A stretch of 64,000 bases of DNA from Apostichopus japonicus (taxonomy: Eukaryota > Echinodermata > Holothuroidea > Aspidochirotida > Stichopodidae). The stretch spans positions 17,164,265 through 17,228,264 of the forward strand of contig NC_092573.1 of assembly GCF_037975245.1 (NCBI RefSeq). The letters are read 5' to 3'. Position 1 is the stretch's first letter; every line of letters starts with the position of its first letter. The position numbers and the translations under genes are program-made. Shown one piece after another: positions 47,023 through 57,710 of this stretch. Under the pieces are notes generated by a model. The model saw nothing but the letters and a program-made list of their open reading frames with translations. It searched no databases and was not told the DNA's origin.

Positions 47023-47841
47023 TTATCCACTTCTTTCAACATTCGTCGGTCTGTACAAAGTCCAGTCAGGAGTATGTTGTTGGAACTGTGGGTAAAACAC
47101 TGGCGTTTGTAGTCGGTAGTCGTACATGGGAGGACATGGCTGGAACCATGGTCTAGTTTGTGTCTGAGGGTAAGGTTGTCCAAGGTTAGGTGGGGGTAAA
47201 TAGGACGGATATGGACACTGGGTAGACTGAACCCAAGTTGGGGCTCCGGGTTGTCCGTAATTCAGGTAATCTGGTGGCCTTCTATTTCGTGACGGGCGTC
47301 CTTGTTCCTCTGGTACTCGCTCCTGTGGTACCTGTTCCTCTGGTATTTCCACGGGTGGTTCAACTGGACGTGTCGGCTGCTCTGGAATTTGGGGTGTCTG
47401 ATTTACTGGACTCTGCGAAACATCTACAGCCGCTGGTGTCTGAGTCGGTACATTCTGTAGCTGGTCAGGAGCACCATCACTAACATATTGCTCCGCTGGA
47501 GCTGAGGTCAGAGCAGATGAACGCTGTCGGTTGATATACGTGTGCCACTCGTCATCGCTCACATCTGACCCATCTACATCACCACCTGCCTGGGTTGCAG
47601 TTCGTCTTTTCTTTCGCTGGCGTGGGGGCTTCCCATGGATCATCAGTGTCTCATCTAGAGGCAGTGCATCGCATGCTAATAACAAGTTGCGATGTAGAAC
47701 ACGTTTTTGCTTCTTAGCATTATCTGTAATTACTTCAAACACGGGTATGTCAGGATTGATCTGCTTTACAACCCTATAGACGGTGTCTTCCCAGTAAGAT
47801 CGAAGCTTATCAGGGCCTGCTTGTCGGACAAGGTTCTTCAC
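47023..47841 (-). CDS. pol: Gypsy A integrase C-terminal extension (separated by a stop)
   Basis: About 270 codons in the same frame as the upstream pol and separated from it only by a TGA at 47848-47850. There is no ATG at its beginning. The first part is the tail of the integrase C-terminal domain (VRQAGPDKLRSYWEDTVYRV, the GPY/F-type region), followed by a Pro/Gln/Glu-rich tail with RPSRNRRPPDYL, a block common near the end of such Gypsy polyproteins. It would be translated only by readthrough in this copy. Confidence 0.85.
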   Translation of the reverse strand: MKNLVRQAGPDKLRSYWEDTVYRVVKQINPDIPVFEVITDNAKKQKRVLHRNLLLACDALPLDETLMIHGKPPRQRKKRRTATQAGGDVDGSDVSDDEWHTYINRQRSSALTSAPAEQYVSDGAPDQLQNVPTQTPAAVDVSQSPVNQTPQIPEQPTRPVEPPVEIPEEQVPQERVPEEQGRPSRNRRPPDYLNYGQPGAPTWVQSTQCPYPSYLPPPNLGQPYPQTQTRPWFQPCPPMYDYRLQTPVFYPQFQQHTPDWTLYRPTNVERSG

Positions 47842-47847
47842 AAGAAC

Positions 47848-50517
47848 TCAGTCACCAGGGCTTAATTGGGTGTAGTGAGTCTTTCTGTCATACCTTTCCT
47901 TCGCAGCAGCTGAAGCCTTGTCGGTGTGCCTATTGGCAATACTATACGCTTCCTGCATTTGACAACGCCATTTATCCGCAAATGTTCTGTGATCAATGTC
48001 CTCGTTCTCACTTTCCAAATTAAACAAAATATCAACAGGGAGTCGTGGTGAACGCCCGAACATGAGGAAAAATGGCGAGAATCCAGTAGCATCATTCTTT
48101 GAACAGTTGTAAGCATGCATGCACCTCGGCAAATGTTCCTTCCAGTTCAGTTTCTGCTGGTTTGACAGCGTTCGCAACATGTTGAGTATAGTCCGGTTCA
48201 TTCTCTCAACCTGACCATTCCCCTGGGGATGATATGGGGTTGTTCTGCAATGCTCAATACCACAGTATTCCTGGAGTTTTGTGAAGAGTTGGTTTTCAAA
48301 CTCCCTCCCTTGGTCATGGTGAAGTCTCTTCGGAAAGCCAAATCTCAGGAAGAAATCATTAAACAACCGTTCTGCTGCAGCATGTGCCGATTTGTTCTTG
48401 GTAGGGTAAGCTTGTGCGAACCTAGTGAAATGGTCAACTACCACGAGGATATATTCGTACCCACCCTTACACTTTTCCAGGTGTAAGTAGTCTATTGATA
48501 CCATCTCGAAAGGTTCTGTCGTGTGTATTGGTATTAAAGGTGCTCTAATATTTCGAGTAGGTTTCTTCTGAACTACACAATGACACTGCTTGGTGATGTA
48601 CATTTCCACCTCTTTTGCCATGTATGCCCAATAGAACCGTTGTCGTATTAGGTCAAGGGTTCTTTCTACACCAATATGACCCATGTCGTTGTGGAGCCCC
48701 TTCAATACCGTGTCCTTATACTTGGTCGGGAGGAGTAGCTGTTTTCTGTTGATGGTGCATCTACAAAGTAGTCCCTTATCATCAAACTCTAGTTTGTTCC
48801 ACTGGTTTATCAGAACCTGTACGTTCTTAGTCTCATTTTTCCGCTCCTGTGGAGATGGTCTCTTTCCGGTTTTCTTCATTTGCATAACTCTACCAAGAAC
48901 CAAGTCATTCTCTTGGGCTTCTTTAAGCTCCAGTGGGTCGATAGGCGAGATTGTAGATGTGGGTGATGTTCCTAGTATGTCGCAACTGTTGCTGTTCACT
49001 GTTGTCACATCGATGCATGCCACTTCTCCGCAACATGTGCCTTCGACGTATTCAGCTGTGGCTGTTATTGCAGTACTCGGGATCTTCTCTGTGAATTCGT
49101 TGATATAGTTTTCCAACTTGTCAGGTATCGGCATCCTTGATAACACATCTGCATCTACGTTTTCCTTACCAGGGCGGTATCTAATTTCAAATCGAAAACT
49201 AGCCAACTCTGATACCCACCTCTGGCCTGTGGCATTCAGACGGGCAGTAGTCATCACATATGTCAGGGGATTGTTGTCAGTGAATACCACAAAATGATTT
49301 GCATACTGAAGGTAGTCACGGAAACGTTCTGTCACCGCCCATTTGAGAGCAAGGAATTCCAACTTGCTGGAGTGATAATTCTGTTCTGGGGGCGTTAACG
49401 TGCGTGAAGCAAATGCTATGACTCTCAATTTTCCCTCCAAACGTTGGTACAAGACTGCACCAAGACCGTCACCAGAAGCATCAGTGTGGAGAACATATGG
49501 TTGAGAAAAATCTGGATAGGCCATAACAGGGTGAACTGTCAGGCGATCAACAAGGTCACACAAAATCGCATGGTGTTCGGGGGTCCACACTATCTTTTCT
49601 TTAGAATCACGAGTATTCCCTTTACCAGATCTCGACTCCTGTTTACCCTTCGCCTTGAACTTTTTCTGTTGAGTTCCTAGCAACCCGTACAGCGGCTTCG
49701 CTATGATGGAGAAGTTCTGGATATAGTTCCTGTAATATCCAATGAAGCCCAAAATCTTTCGAAGTTCTCCAACGGTTGTTGGTGTCTTGTTCTTCAATAA
49801 CAGAACTGGTTCTTTGTCAGCAGGGTCCATTCCGTACCCTTCGCCAGTTACCAACCTCCCTAGGTACCTTACCTTTCTCTTGAACAACTCACACTTCTTG
49901 GGTTTCAGCTTAATGCCATGCTTTTGTAATCTTTGTAAAACTCTCCGAAGGCGTTCCACATGGTTGCTAAATGTAGAACCGTAAACAAGGATATCATCAA
50001 GGTAGACCACACATATCTCGTTGTTAAGATCGTGCAAGCATCCTTCCATGTACCGTTGAAACTCTGATGGGGCATTTTTCAGCCCAAAGGGGATTCTTTG
50101 CCACTCATGTAATCCCCAGGGAGTAATAAACGAGGTGAGATGCTGACTTTCTGGAGACATATACCCTTGATGGTACGCTTTACCCGGATCTAGGGTACTG
50201 AACCATGTGTTCCCTTTCAGGCCATCTAGCAGATCTTGGATTTTGGGGATTGGTTGTCGATCATCCACTGTTTTCTCGTTGAGTGCTCTAAAATCAACGC
50301 ACAGACGAAGTGAGCCATCACGCTTTCGCACGCACACTACCGGGGAGGAATAATTAGATTTAGACTTACTCACCCAACCACGTCTGATGAGATCCTCTAA
50401 GTATTCTTTGACTTCCTTGTACAGTGGTCGGGGAATGCTGATGTATCCCTTCTGAACAGGTGTTTCGTCCTTCAGCTGGATTTTCATCTGCAAATCTGGG
50501 CAGTCACCAGTATCCAT
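47848..50517 (-). CDS. pol: Gypsy A pol: reverse transcriptase, RNase H, integrase
   Basis: 889 codons. RT has the catalytic Asp of [13 protein letters not shown] (about residue 110) and YLDD at 172-175. RNase H has [12 protein letters not shown] (Asp 346), Glu 387, TDN (Asp 414) and DADVLSR. Integrase has the zinc segment with His 609, His 614, Cys 645 and Cys 647, and the core with Asp 676, Asp 735 and Glu 771. The last two are 35 residues apart, so DD35E is complete. All catalytic residues appear present. The ATG at 50517 is probably internal: homologous sequence continues upstream in the protease frame, offset by what looks like a 1-bp deletion near 50520-50535. The frame ends at TGA 47848-47850, inside the integrase C-terminal domain. 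Confidence 0.95.
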   Translation of the reverse strand: MDTGDCPDLQMKIQLKDETPVQKGYISIPRPLYKEVKEYLEDLIRRGWVSKSKSNYSSPVVCVRKRDGSLRLCVDFRALNEKTVDDRQPIPKIQDLLDGLKGNTWFSTLDPGKAYHQGYMSPESQHLTSFITPWGLHEWQRIPFGLKNAPSEFQRYMEGCLHDLNNEICVVYLDDILVYGSTFSNHVERLRRVLQRLQKHGIKLKPKKCELFKRKVRYLGRLVTGEGYGMDPADKEPVLLLKNKTPTTVGELRKILGFIGYYRNYIQNFSIIAKPLYGLLGTQQKKFKAKGKQESRSGKGNTRDSKEKIVWTPEHHAILCDLVDRLTVHPVMAYPDFSQPYVLHTDASGDGLGAVLYQRLEGKLRVIAFASRTLTPPEQNYHSSKLEFLALKWAVTERFRDYLQYANHFVVFTDNNPLTYVMTTARLNATGQRWVSELASFRFEIRYRPGKENVDADVLSRMPIPDKLENYINEFTEKIPSTAITATAEYVEGTCCGEVACIDVTTVNSNSCDILGTSPTSTISPIDPLELKEAQENDLVLGRVMQMKKTGKRPSPQERKNETKNVQVLINQWNKLEFDDKGLLCRCTINRKQLLLPTKYKDTVLKGLHNDMGHIGVERTLDLIRQRFYWAYMAKEVEMYITKQCHCVVQKKPTRNIRAPLIPIHTTEPFEMVSIDYLHLEKCKGGYEYILVVVDHFTRFAQAYPTKNKSAHAAAERLFNDFFLRFGFPKRLHHDQGREFENQLFTKLQEYCGIEHCRTTPYHPQGNGQVERMNRTILNMLRTLSNQQKLNWKEHLPRCMHAYNCSKNDATGFSPFFLMFGRSPRLPVDILFNLESENEDIDHRTFADKWRCQMQEAYSIANRHTDKASAAAKERYDRKTHYTQLSPGD

Positions 50518-51632
50518 ATCATCCCTGGGAATGCTGATGATTCTTCTAACAACATTTTAGTTGCAAGTTGTCTCTGGTCAGGAGTCAGGTCAGATAGGTC
50601 AACTGGAGGGCACCAGTCACGGTCCTGTCTTTCGTCAGGTGGTTTAGTTCTGTCAGTCTCTATATCACAATTTACATATGTAGAGTTTGCTGTTGCAGTT
50701 TGGTCTACACTAGTCTTGCAGAGTACTTGAGGTAAGGGAAGTACTGAAGTCACTTGTTCCAATGTCCCGAGGGGAGTCCGCTTTGAAAGAAGAAGATCAT
50801 GGTTAGTGTTATTAAGCACTGGTACATTAACATGGACTACTGACCCCCTTGCCATCCGCACAGTGGTTGCTTGTACATTCAACCCTTCTGGCAAGGATAT
50901 TTGATTGGGCTCAAATAGCCAGTCAATAGGTCCCTTGACCTCTCCCACATAAACTCTACATTCAATGAAATTGGTCTGGCCACTTCCTAATAGCTGATTA
51001 CGAGGAGGCGATCTGACACTGGCCAGGAGAACACTATCATTCTCTTTTACAACCTTAACCATTGCTGTTAGGGTACTTTTCCCTTTTCCAGGGAATGCAG
51101 AGTGAAGATCATTTTCACTAAACCCTGAACCCCCTGTGCCATTCAGTATGTGGGCGATAACGTTGTAGCCCACAAGTGGGTTATCCATATCCCCTGAGTA
51201 GACCAACATGGGTACCTCTATTTCACCTATTGTGCCCACTTTAAGACTTACTGCAACCCACCCATCATATGGTACCTCTATCTCGTTTGTGGCGGTAAGG
51301 TCCAGGTGAAGACCATCCAGGAGTTCTTCCACGGGTCTGACTATGACCCCTGGCATATTCTCCTGAATCCAATCTTTTTGGATAATTGACACCTGGGAAC
51401 CCGTGTCCCACAACACATCCATTGGTAACCCATTGAGGGAGGCCCTCACAATACACCTCTTACCAACCAATCCTATGAGTTTCTTAAACTTTTTAAGGGA
51501 CAGGTGGGGTGGTGCAGTGGGAGGTTGCTTGGGACTCTTTTGTCTATCGCCAAATGACTTTTCTACTGTTGGGGTCCCCCCTCGTCCCTTAGAAGTGACC
51601 CTCTCTCGTTTCCCGGTGGCCTTTGTCGACAC
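50484..51632 (-). CDS. pro: Gypsy A protease region (pro)
   Basis: About 380 codons open, with no ATG at its upstream limit. It overlaps the end of gag by 70 bp in the -1 frame. The aspartic protease active site is [10 protein letters not shown] (Asp about residue 76 of the frame), followed by a typical retropepsin fold region and then a linker to RT. Protease would cleave the Gag-Pol polyprotein. The natural entry is probably frameshifting from gag at 51581-51575. The C-terminal 10-15 residues before the stop are out of phase with RT. Confidence 0.9.
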   Translation of the reverse strand: MSTKATGKRERVTSKGRGGTPTVEKSFGDRQKSPKQPPTAPPHLSLKKFKKLIGLVGKRCIVRASLNGLPMDVLWDTGSQVSIIQKDWIQENMPGVIVRPVEELLDGLHLDLTATNEIEVPYDGWVAVSLKVGTIGEIEVPMLVYSGDMDNPLVGYNVIAHILNGTGGSGFSENDLHSAFPGKGKSTLTAMVKVVKENDSVLLASVRSPPRNQLLGSGQTNFIECRVYVGEVKGPIDWLFEPNQISLPEGLNVQATTVRMARGSVVHVNVPVLNNTNHDLLLSKRTPLGTLEQVTSVLPLPQVLCKTSVDQTATANSTYVNCDIETDRTKPPDERQDRDWCPPVDLSDLTPDQRQLATKMLLEESSAFPGMIWILVTAQICR

Positions 51633-52834
51633 CCTCTTGCATAGTGCTCACCACTTCCACATCGGAAGCAGTGGTTACACCGATCACCCACATTTTCTGA
51701 TCTACACTTAGGGCAGCCCCTTTTCCCTTTATAACTAACTGGCCTGTCTCTGCTTAAGGATTCCTGGATTTGGGCTACCTGTATTTTCAGCTCTTTCAGG
51801 CCCTCAATATCCACCCTTAAACCATTTAGGGATTCCTCAAGGGGGGTAGGCGGTGTTTCCCTTTTTGTTACCTTTTTTGAGGTTGCCTCAATAGCATGAG
51901 CTGCCTGGTAAGATCTTGTTTTCGTCTGCTTCTTCAACCGCTCCGTCTCACTACTGGCGCTCTTGTTAAGTTTCTCCAAGAGGAGCTCATCAGAGATGCA
52001 TGTATTCTCTAGGGAAGGCTTCAGGTCGGCCCGAATCGACTCACTTGTCAGACCAGTCGAGACTGCATGTAGAAACATGGCCTGCACTAACGGCTCCTCG
52101 TATCGCTGGTTGGTCTCACTCTCTTTCGAGGCGAATAAAACCCGCTGCCGAATACTAAGGGCCCTAACAAGGAATTCCTGCGGCGTCTCTTTGGGTGCTT
52201 GTGTGAGGCTGCTTAGCTCGTGGTACAGCTCTGTGGCTCCCTTTTCTTGGTAATGTGACCGCAGGATCCGACGAAGCTTCGGTAAGGTTATATCCGTCTT
52301 GCTTTCCAGATATCCACGGAGATTCAGGCCTGGGTTGGTAGCTCTAATAACTGCCTCAACCACTTCTTCCTCTGGGTATCCCTTCCGGAGTCCAGCTTCT
52401 ATCTGGTGGATAAGACTGGTGAAACCCAGCCCATCCTTCTGCTGACTTCCAGCAATCTGCCTGGAGATCTTAAAGTCGCGGCGGATGTACTCTCTGTGGT
52501 GTTGTAACACTTTGGTACTTGTCGGGTCCGATGGGGGCTCAGGTGTACCCACCTTTTGGCTTGACTTGTCATCAACTTTCTCTGGTATCTCCCCTAGCAA
52601 GACTTCTCTCAACTCCTTCAACTTTCCAAGGCCCTGGTCATCGGACTCCTCCAGCTCCTCACTGCTCAGGTAACGGTTGATTAATCCCAGAAGACCGGTT
52701 CGACCCTTCGTCTTTGCCTTGATGCGGTCAGTCTCGGGAAGGGCGATTCCCAGACCCACACTCTCCAGCTGGTCTACCGTGCAAAGATGCAGCTTAGTCT
52801 GGATCTCGCAAAGAAGCTTGTCAACCGTCGCCAT
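51563..52834 (-). CDS. gag: Gypsy A gag
   Basis: 423 codons from an ATG at 52834. The N-terminal and middle parts are helical and charged as in retrotransposon capsids (QEFLVRALSIRQRVLFASKE is capsid-like). The C-terminus carries CPKC...CNHC, a possible zinc ribbon of Cys-X2-Cys-X8-Cys-X2-Cys at about 373-388, and then a CCHC knuckle, [14 protein letters not shown] (about 389-402), typical of nucleocapsid. It starts about 50 bp after the primer-binding site. The frame is intact. Confidence 0.95.
   Translation of the reverse strand: MATVDKLLCEIQTKLHLCTVDQLESVGLGIALPETDRIKAKTKGRTGLLGLINRYLSSEELEESDDQGLGKLKELREVLLGEIPEKVDDKSSQKVGTPEPPSDPTSTKVLQHHREYIRRDFKISRQIAGSQQKDGLGFTSLIHQIEAGLRKGYPEEEVVEAVIRATNPGLNLRGYLESKTDITLPKLRRILRSHYQEKGATELYHELSSLTQAPKETPQEFLVRALSIRQRVLFASKESETNQRYEEPLVQAMFLHAVSTGLTSESIRADLKPSLENTCISDELLLEKLNKSASSETERLKKQTKTRSYQAAHAIEATSKKVTKRETPPTPLEESLNGLRVDIEGLKELKIQVAQIQESLSRDRPVSYKGKRGCPKCRSENVGDRCNHCFRCGSGEHYARGCRQRPPGNERGSLLRDEGGPQQ
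51575..51581 (-). promoter_or_regulatory. Candidate -1 frameshift heptamer between gag and pro
   Basis: Minus-strand G GGG GGA in the gag frame (X XXY YYZ pattern), four codons before the gag stop and inside the gag/pro overlap. A -1 slip there leads directly into the protease frame, which has no start codon of its own. A downstream pseudoknot was not evaluated. Confidence 0.65.
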
Positions 52835-52885
52835 CTTTCTGGGTGAGCAACCTTAATCCTGCTCCTCAGTATGCCATGAGTTTTT

Positions 52886-52903
52886 ATCCGGGTGGTGCCT
52901 CCA
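52886..52903 (-). promoter_or_regulatory. Primer-binding site of Gypsy A
   Basis: Minus-strand TGGAGGCACCACCCGGAT, three bases inside the 5' LTR. It begins TGG (complement of CCA). It resembles the complement of a tRNA-Cys 3' end (A opposite a U73 discriminator, CACCCGGAT) with about three mismatches. The tRNA identity is inference. Confidence 0.7.
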
Positions 52904-52906
52904 AAT

Positions 52907-54037
52907 TGTTACCCCGGGGATTCGGGTGACCTAGGTATGAGCCAATATATAGGCCACCTGAGGAGTAGAAAGGAACAAAACTCAGAGCAAAATGAATAGT
53001 ACAGCAACACAATGTCATATGGTATATCAATGTTTATTTACAACCCTTTAATCTATTATCTAGAACATAATTGTCCTTTACAGCTCTCTGTTATATCATA
53101 TCAACCTCAGTGCAACATCATGCATTTATTGATAACAGATAAACCTAATCAATCTACAGATAACACACACTCACGCATAGACCAACAAACATATCCACCA
53201 AACTAACTGACATGACCCACACAGCTGCACACAGAAGTGCTAATATTTATTCTACATCTTAATCCTCTGTGCACCCCTAGACTAGCAACATTTCCCTGCA
53301 TGAACTAGGGAGCTAGCTCACGACTTATTATTAAAACAAAAAGGTTTCGATATAGTTGTACCCACACACTACCACTGCACAGGCAGTATACAGCTAATAA
53401 GAACAATATCTCTACCTGGTATAGGATTGCCATGGTAACCTAAACAATTCCACCAATCCTGTGCACCCAGACCTCTGTAGGGGGTCTACCCTATGCAGCT
53501 TACTGTGTAGCTACTTTAATCAACCCCTCTTCCAATAGAACAATCCATCTAATTAGCCTATGCAGCACAGGTTATACCTGCTAAGTAATTTGACACCATG
53601 GAACCACCTTGTTCCTGGGCGTAGCTGCAGTGGCTTCACCATATCAAATAACAATGTACCATACAGGTAACATACAGCTTAAGGCTATATTAAGAACATA
53701 TAAAACTACTAGCATTGATAAAAAGGTGCACTTCAATATCTTGACATTTCTATTGAATGTTACCATGAATACTAATAAGAATACATCAGTTAGATCCTTT
53801 AACTATTAAAGATAAGAGTAATAAGTACAATAAAGTAAAAAGAACATACCTGAGGGGTAGAAAGGAACAAAACTCAGAGCAAAATGAATAGTACAGCAAC
53901 ACAATGTCATATGGTATATCAATGTGCCACTGACAGGTCATTTTCCCCTAACCTCTGAATGGCTGTACCACTATCTGTGAAGGTAACTTAATAAAAATTA
54001 TAGGGGCCTCTGTTTTGTTCAAATCATGTTCCTAACA
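52907..54037 (-). repeat. 5' LTR of Gypsy A
   Basis: 1131 bp, about 99.5 percent identical by eye to the other LTR, with the same 78-bp internal direct repeat (52956-53033 and 53848-53925). It would contain the promoter, but no element is assigned with confidence. Confidence 0.95.
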
Positions 54038-54040
54038 CAC

Positions 54041-54074
<34 letters not shown>
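54041..54074. repeat. TA microsatellite at right edge of Gypsy A
   Basis: (AT)n with one GT interruption, continuing the microsatellite at 45374-45416 across the insertion. Confidence 0.9.
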
Positions 54075-54184
54075 GTTATAACTGAACAAAGTATGAGAAA
54101 TACATTGTTAGGTACATATGGTAGTATGTATGTGCAGGCCATGCACATTCACGTTGAAAGATATAAGCTGTATTAGAAAAATGT

Positions 54185-54390
54185 CAGATATTCAAATATG
54201 GTCACCTTTGGTCAAATCCTTTAACTTTTTTCTATTACCACGTGCACCCTGAAGGAAATTTACCTCACTGGACATTCAGTCATCTTGTGTGTCCATTTAC
54301 TAGAATTTCAAGAGAACACTTTGGAAGAGTTAAAACCTCTTTTTGAAAACTTCTAGCAAGTACTTTAGCATGCTATAATTACAGACGAAC
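54185..54390 (-). repeat. Dispersed repeat L, copy 4 (inverted)
   Basis: Reads CAAATATGGTCACCTTTG, GAAGGAAATTTACCTCACTG, GACATTCAGTCATCTTGTGT and AACTTCTAGCAA. Same orientation as copy 3. Confidence 0.8.
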
Positions 54391-54399
54391 ATATAATGA

Positions 54400-55640
54400 A
54401 CCGAATAGGCAGATGATTGTCTCGGTAAAAATTACCCGTGGGTACAAATTAAATGTGACGTATATGGGCGTTGTAATAATACCGTAATCACGTTCTGTGT
54501 ATTTTTTTAAATTTCTGACGTTTAAGTTAATATTAATTATCTCTTAAATTCCGAATCTTTATTGAGTCAACGTAAGCGAAGTGTGCAAGTTGATGTAATC
54601 ATGCTGTACTGACACTCGTGGTATGTGTATGCTCTGGAATTTCCGACGCGTAAGTGAATCGTAATCTTCCTGTAAATTCCGAATTCAGTGGAGAATACAT
54701 TCAACGTAAACGCAATGCGTAAGTTGGTGAAATCATGCTGTAATCCCGTGGTGTGCCTGCTTCGGAATTTCCGACGTGTATATCCTAAACATGCCGTACT
54801 GTTCCTGTTTCAGGTGAACGAAAATATTCATATATGTTTAATACGAACAAACACATTATAATGTCATCTTCGTATAAATAGTATTAAGCCATGACAAGTC
54901 CATGAAAACTTGACGTTTAAGGATTTCGTAATCAATACGTAAACGCTGAAATGAACGTATTTGGGTATTTGTAAGTTAATTGTAATACAGTAAATTTTTA
55001 ACTGCACTCGTTTCAGCCAACGTAAATGTTGAAATTTTGTTCATGAGATGCAGTCACAGGGTAATATCATTATCGGGAAGATTGACATGAGAATTGTGTC
55101 CAGTGTTTTATTTCATGGAACAATCAACGTTAACGTCATGCTTAAGTTTGGCGTAAGTTGGTTGTAAACGCGTTGTGTCTATGCTACGAGTTTCTGATGT
55201 GTAAGATAATCGTAATCCTGTCGTAAATTTCTTCGTGGCGAGATTAAGGTCAACGTAAATGTGGAGAAGAAATAAGTTTTAATAAATACGAAAGCACTTA
55301 TTAACTTCCGATATGTAAGTTGTCATAAACGTAACGGAAATCTGTTGTTCCGTGTTTACAATGTTTACGGATGCGTAATCACATCGTAAACGCGTTGTTC
55401 CAAAATGTACGGGTTTCCGATGTTTAAGGTGACCGTAAGCAAGACGTAACCATGCAAGAACTGTGCTTACGATAACTTAAATGCGTGTCTTTTTCCCGTG
55501 TATGCTATGGTTACACGGAAGGGGACATTATTTGATGGTCATATATTTTGTTGTAAATTGTGTCCCCCCTGAACACAATGTCCGCCGTAGCATGTACGTT
55601 GGAGTAGCAAAAGTTTAATTAGTAACGGACTCTGGCAGTA
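54400..55640. other. CGTAA-rich, degenerate repetitive stretch
   Basis: Unusually many CGTAA and TTACG words and recurring phrases such as TTCCGACG, GTAAGTTG, CGTAATC and TGCTGTA between 54470 and 55460. No open frame of note. It may be an old tandem array; it lies directly upstream of the integrase-like gene remnant. Confidence 0.5.
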
Positions 55641-55711
55641 TCCGTATTATTAGCAAATTGTCGCATTTCGGCTTCCGTATATTTAGCAGTAAAGTCGTGC
55701 GACAACTAAAA

Positions 55712-57710
55712 ATGGAAAAGCTAGCAGAAAACGAGAGACAAATTGCAGATATTCTAAGAGATGAGAGCTATCCAAGTGGGTTTACAAGAATAAAACAGAG
55801 AAGAATTCTACGGAGACAAAGTCAGTCTTTCAGACTGGCTGAAAATGGAACTCTTGCGTACCGAAATTGAAGGCAGCTCACACTGACTAGTGACATCTAT
55901 AAGGTAATGTCTGTAACTTAACAGTATAGGATACACAATATGCCTTTGGTTGTTAAATGGCGAACGGCCATTCCACAGTTAAACTATAACCAGGCCTCTA
56001 GGACTGATTGGTGCACAAATCATGATATTCTTTCACCACGTTTGGTTAGTTGTAAAAAGTCATTCGCAAAAGTCAAGCAATTGCTTATGCAACATTATAA
56101 TCAGTTGTATGCTTGAGCAAAGTTATTAGGGCCTATTTCTTTCCGTTTTGTTTACCCAATTGTCTTAACAAATCTTTGTGAAAATTATTATAAATTTCCA
56201 CCTTTAATCGCCCTGCCTATCATAAAAGATAACAACAGATCACTGAAGCTTAGAGAGCTAGTCTGGTTTGCATGCATGGGACACTAAAAAATGCAATTAT
56301 TGGACTATAGCATATAGCCGAGCCTACTTCTAGAGGAAAGTGGCACTAATACTGTACATAACAAATTCATGTTCATTAATTTTGGTTGGTAAGAACAGAT
56401 ATTGAAGGCCTGATAGTACTTTTTTCGGTTTGGCATATTCTCTACATGCCAAACCTCACTGCAGAAGAAAACTTCTTAAATATCTATAGACCCCAATTGT
56501 GGCCAAGCAATGTGTACAATAATGGGAATATTCCATTTCAAACACTGATATAGAGTTGTAATTCAATTTTAAGGCACTTCAGCTAGAACTACCAATCCTG
56601 CAGCCCATATATTTGTGTGTGTGTGTTTGTTTGTTTGTTTTTTTTTGGGGGGGGTGGGCAAAAAAACATGATATCTCCTTGATCATGAAATTTCTTATCT
56701 CTTTGAAGGTGTTCATATTTGCATAGATAAACCAGACAACAGACTATGTCTATTGTCTAGATTCTATTGGAAAACTATCAACGTTGATGTAACAAGATAT
56801 GTTCAACAGGATGTCAAAGCGTCATTGTCATGTACACCTACGAACAAGTCTCCATAGCATTCCTGTAACTGGATTGTGGAAACAGGTAAATTCTCAATCT
56901 GTTTTAATCGCACAGGATGTCCGCAGTATGCAGTGAAGGTTTAGTTTAGTTAATGTCACTCTTTCTGGACAAATTAAACATTTACAAGTGTAAAGGTAGT
57001 CTGTATTGGCCCTAAATTTTGGCCACTTTAATTGCTAGAAGTTTTCAAAAAGTACTTTCCTGGGGGTAATAACCCTTTAAATTGTGCCAGACATTCTAAA
57101 TGATGACACAAGATGATTGAATGTCCCAGTGAGGTAAATTTCCTCCAGGGAAATAAACATACTTAAAGAATTTTGTCCATAGTGAAAATTTGGCATATTT
57201 AGGGCCTATACAGCATACCTTTAAGCCACAATCTGGCCTAACTGCAGAGCAACCATCAATATAGGCATATAATTGTAAGTTGCAAAAAGTGGCATATCAT
57301 TTTTCTGGTTTAGTAGTTGGAGCGATTATAAATATATGGTACAGTATGGTGTAAGTTACATTTTCATTTTTGCAAGGTAAAAACAATTGGCCTAAATCCA
57401 CCAACACCCTGTTTCGAGCAGATATCCCACTGTTTTTATCTAGATCTGTGTACAGAATGAAGCAATGGAATAGAACAACAGTCAAGGCAAAGCCTGCAAC
57501 TTGTATTGTTTTTTTTAAATTAGCACCTAAATGCTGTCTTCTTTCTTAACAGGTTGGTGTTGATCTTATTGGTCCTCTACCAGTGACAGCTGCCAAGGGA
57601 CATTACATGATAACACTGTCTGACTTCTATTCAAAGTGGCCTGAGACTAAGGCAGTGCCTGACAAGACTGCAGCATCAACTTCTTATTTCATTACTGATG
57701 TGATGATGAG
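55712..57710 (+). pseudogene. Intron-bearing integrase gene remnant (Ginger/retroviral-type integrase)
   Basis: Exon 1 is 55712-55903 (ATG in AAAATGG; leader ENERQIADILRDESYPSGFT, then RRILRRQSQSFRL and GTLAYR, typical of the region before the zinc domain). It has a TGA at 55868-55870 and a GTAATG donor. Exon 2 is about 56709-56885: an integrase zinc-domain-like RLCLLSRFYWKTINVDV, then after a frame change SIPVTGLWKQ, with donor CAG|GTAAAT. Exon 3 is 57553-57710: acceptor CTTCTTTCTTAACAG, VGVDLIGPLP carrying the first catalytic Asp, YMITLSDFYSKWPE, donor AG|GTAAGC. Exons 2 and 3 join in phase 0 inside a motif that is contiguous in integrases. No exon for the second Asp or Glu was found by 58800. 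This could be a Ginger transposase or a domesticated integrase, now decayed. Confidence 0.65.
56998..57215 (+). repeat. Dispersed repeat L, copy 5
   Basis: Reads AATTGCTAGAAGTTTTCAAA, GACATTCTAAATGATGACAC and GAGGTAAATTTCCTCCAGGG. Lies inside intron 2 of the integrase remnant. Confidence 0.8.

Larger units (their letters stand above)
45417..54037 (-). mobile_element. Ty3/Gypsy LTR retrotransposon A, nearly intact
   Basis: 8.6 kb with LTRs at 45417-46548 and 52907-54037 (minus-strand termini TGTTAGGA and GGGTAACA). On the minus strand the order is primer-binding site, gag, protease, RT/RNase H, integrase and polypurine tract, the Ty3/Gypsy order. The LTRs differ by about five substitutions and one 1-bp indel, so insertion was recent. 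The pol frame is broken by a 1-bp deletion near 50520 and a TGA at 47848-47850. No envelope-like frame is present. Flanking TA repeats obscure the target duplication. Confidence 0.97.

Noticed and set aside
47023-47841. Possible envelope gene after integrase
   Set aside because: It is in frame with pol, begins within the integrase C-terminal domain, and is Pro-rich without a signal peptide or membrane segment.
48229-49680. Several plus-strand frames of 78-141 codons opposite pol, with others opposite gag
   Set aside because: Antisense shadows of the pol and gag coding sequences.
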